Source of the DNA: Synergistaceae bacterium
Lineage (GTDB): Bacteria > Synergistota > Synergistia > Synergistales > Aminobacteriaceae
Assembly (NCBI GenBank): GCA_022837505.1
Contig: JALHFZ010000046.1
Location: forward strand, 1 to 24,311
Direction of reading: 5' to 3'
Length of the DNA: 24,311 nt
Part shown: piece after piece, positions 23,989 to 24,311 of the stretch
Layout of the letters: the number at the start of each line of letters is the position of its first letter
How positions within the stretch are numbered: the stretch's first letter is position 1
The notes under the pieces: generated by a model
What the model saw: the letters and a program-made list of their open reading frames with translations, nothing else
Databases searched by the model: none
What the model was told of the DNA's origin: nothing
Program-made: the position numbers and the translations under genes

Positions 23989-24311
23989 GGTCTCTCCTTG
24001 AACTTCGCCGCTTCTTCCACGAGACGGGCGAAGAGGGGCATCATCTCGTCCCCGCCTGCCATCAACATCTCGGGGTGCCACTGCACCCCCACCGCGAAGG
24101 GAGCCTCCTCCATCTCAAGGGACTCCACCACCCCGTCCATGGCCCGGGAGGTAACCCAAAGCCCCCGTCCCACGTCCTTCACCGCCTGGTGATGGTAGCT
24201 GTTCACCCGAAAGGATGTTCCGAGAAGCTCCGCCACTATGGAACCCTCTTCCGCCACGACGGTATGGCTCGGGCAGGTACGCTTCCTGTTCTGGCTGTGC
24301 TTGACAAAGGC
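23985..24311 (-). CDS. Class I glutamine amidotransferase-like hydrolase (PuuD/peptidase C26 type), partial
   Basis: The C-terminal 108 residues of a gamma-glutamyl hydrolase-like protein; the catalytic Cys part lies beyond the window edge. Visible family features are the FVKHSQN region, VNSYHHQAVKDVGRG, DGVVES and the VQWHPE motif that supplies the catalytic His and Glu. In PuuD-type enzymes the reaction removes glutamate from gamma-glutamyl-GABA or related amides. The stop overlaps the ComB-like start by four bases (GTGA), making the two an operon. Confidence 0.9.
   Translation of the reverse strand, partial: AFVKHSQNRKRTCPSHTVVAEEGSIVAELLGTSFRVNSYHHQAVKDVGRGLWVTSRAMDGVVESLEMEEAPFAVGVQWHPEMLMAGGDEMMPLFARLVEEAAKFKERP

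Overview
This window looks like ordinary chromosome from a GC-rich, diderm, probably anaerobic bacterium. The diderm call rests on an outer-membrane beta-barrel protein and several secreted or periplasmic proteins. The TRAP transporter genes, a MoaR/FadR-type regulator, a ComB-family protein and the overall gene style resemble Synergistota (Aminivibrio-like), but that assignment is an inference from general impression, not from a marker gene. No rRNA, tRNA, CRISPR array, prophage or complete insertion sequence was seen. Most genes lie on the minus strand; only the SulP transporter, the MscS channel and the amidohydrolase are on the plus strand.

Layout. 1-1836 (-): N-terminal two thirds of a type II cation P-type ATPase, cut by the window edge. 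2006-4075 (-): a DedA + PAP2 phosphatase + LssY-like C-terminal fusion. 4273-8849 (-): a catabolic-style unit read as FadR-family regulator, metallo-beta-lactamase-fold protein, then TRAP binding protein, small permease and large permease. It has a near-consensus sigma-70 promoter (8897-8925) at its head and a strong hairpin terminator (4217-4248) at its tail. 9177-10766 (+): SulP anion transporter with a damaged STAS domain. 10859-15000 (-): vWA-domain secreted protein, sensor histidine kinase and OmpR-type response regulator; the regulator carries a -1 frameshift. 15109-17250 (-): secreted metallophosphoesterase and outer-membrane beta-barrel protein. 17409-18416 (-): orphan glycine-betaine-type binding protein, preceded on its 3' side by a perfect 27-bp inverted repeat. 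18623-19366 (-): SagB-type nitroreductase. 19567-21426 (+): MscS channel. 21448-21867 (-): TrmO tRNA methyltransferase. 22050-23228 (+): amidohydrolase. 23191-23988 (-): ComB-family phosphatase, translationally coupled to the C-terminal end of a class I glutamine amidotransferase (23985-24311, cut by the edge).

How the genes work together. The clearest functional unit is regulator-MBL hydrolase-TRAP, which should import an organic acid and process it under FadR-type control. The vWA-kinase-regulator run looks like an envelope-sensing unit. The DedA-PAP2-LssY fusion, MscS, SulP, ProX and beta-barrel proteins make this a region rich in envelope and transport functions.

Most notable observations. 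Three anomalies sit within about 600 bp (10.56-11.17 kb): the SulP STAS domain has lost its centre and changed frame, the facing response regulator has a one-base frameshift (restoring one base gives exactly 236 codons), and the last codons plus stop of that regulator are written in a half-copy of the inverted repeat found intact at 17338-17395. I see no convincing wholly new defence or biosynthetic system here.
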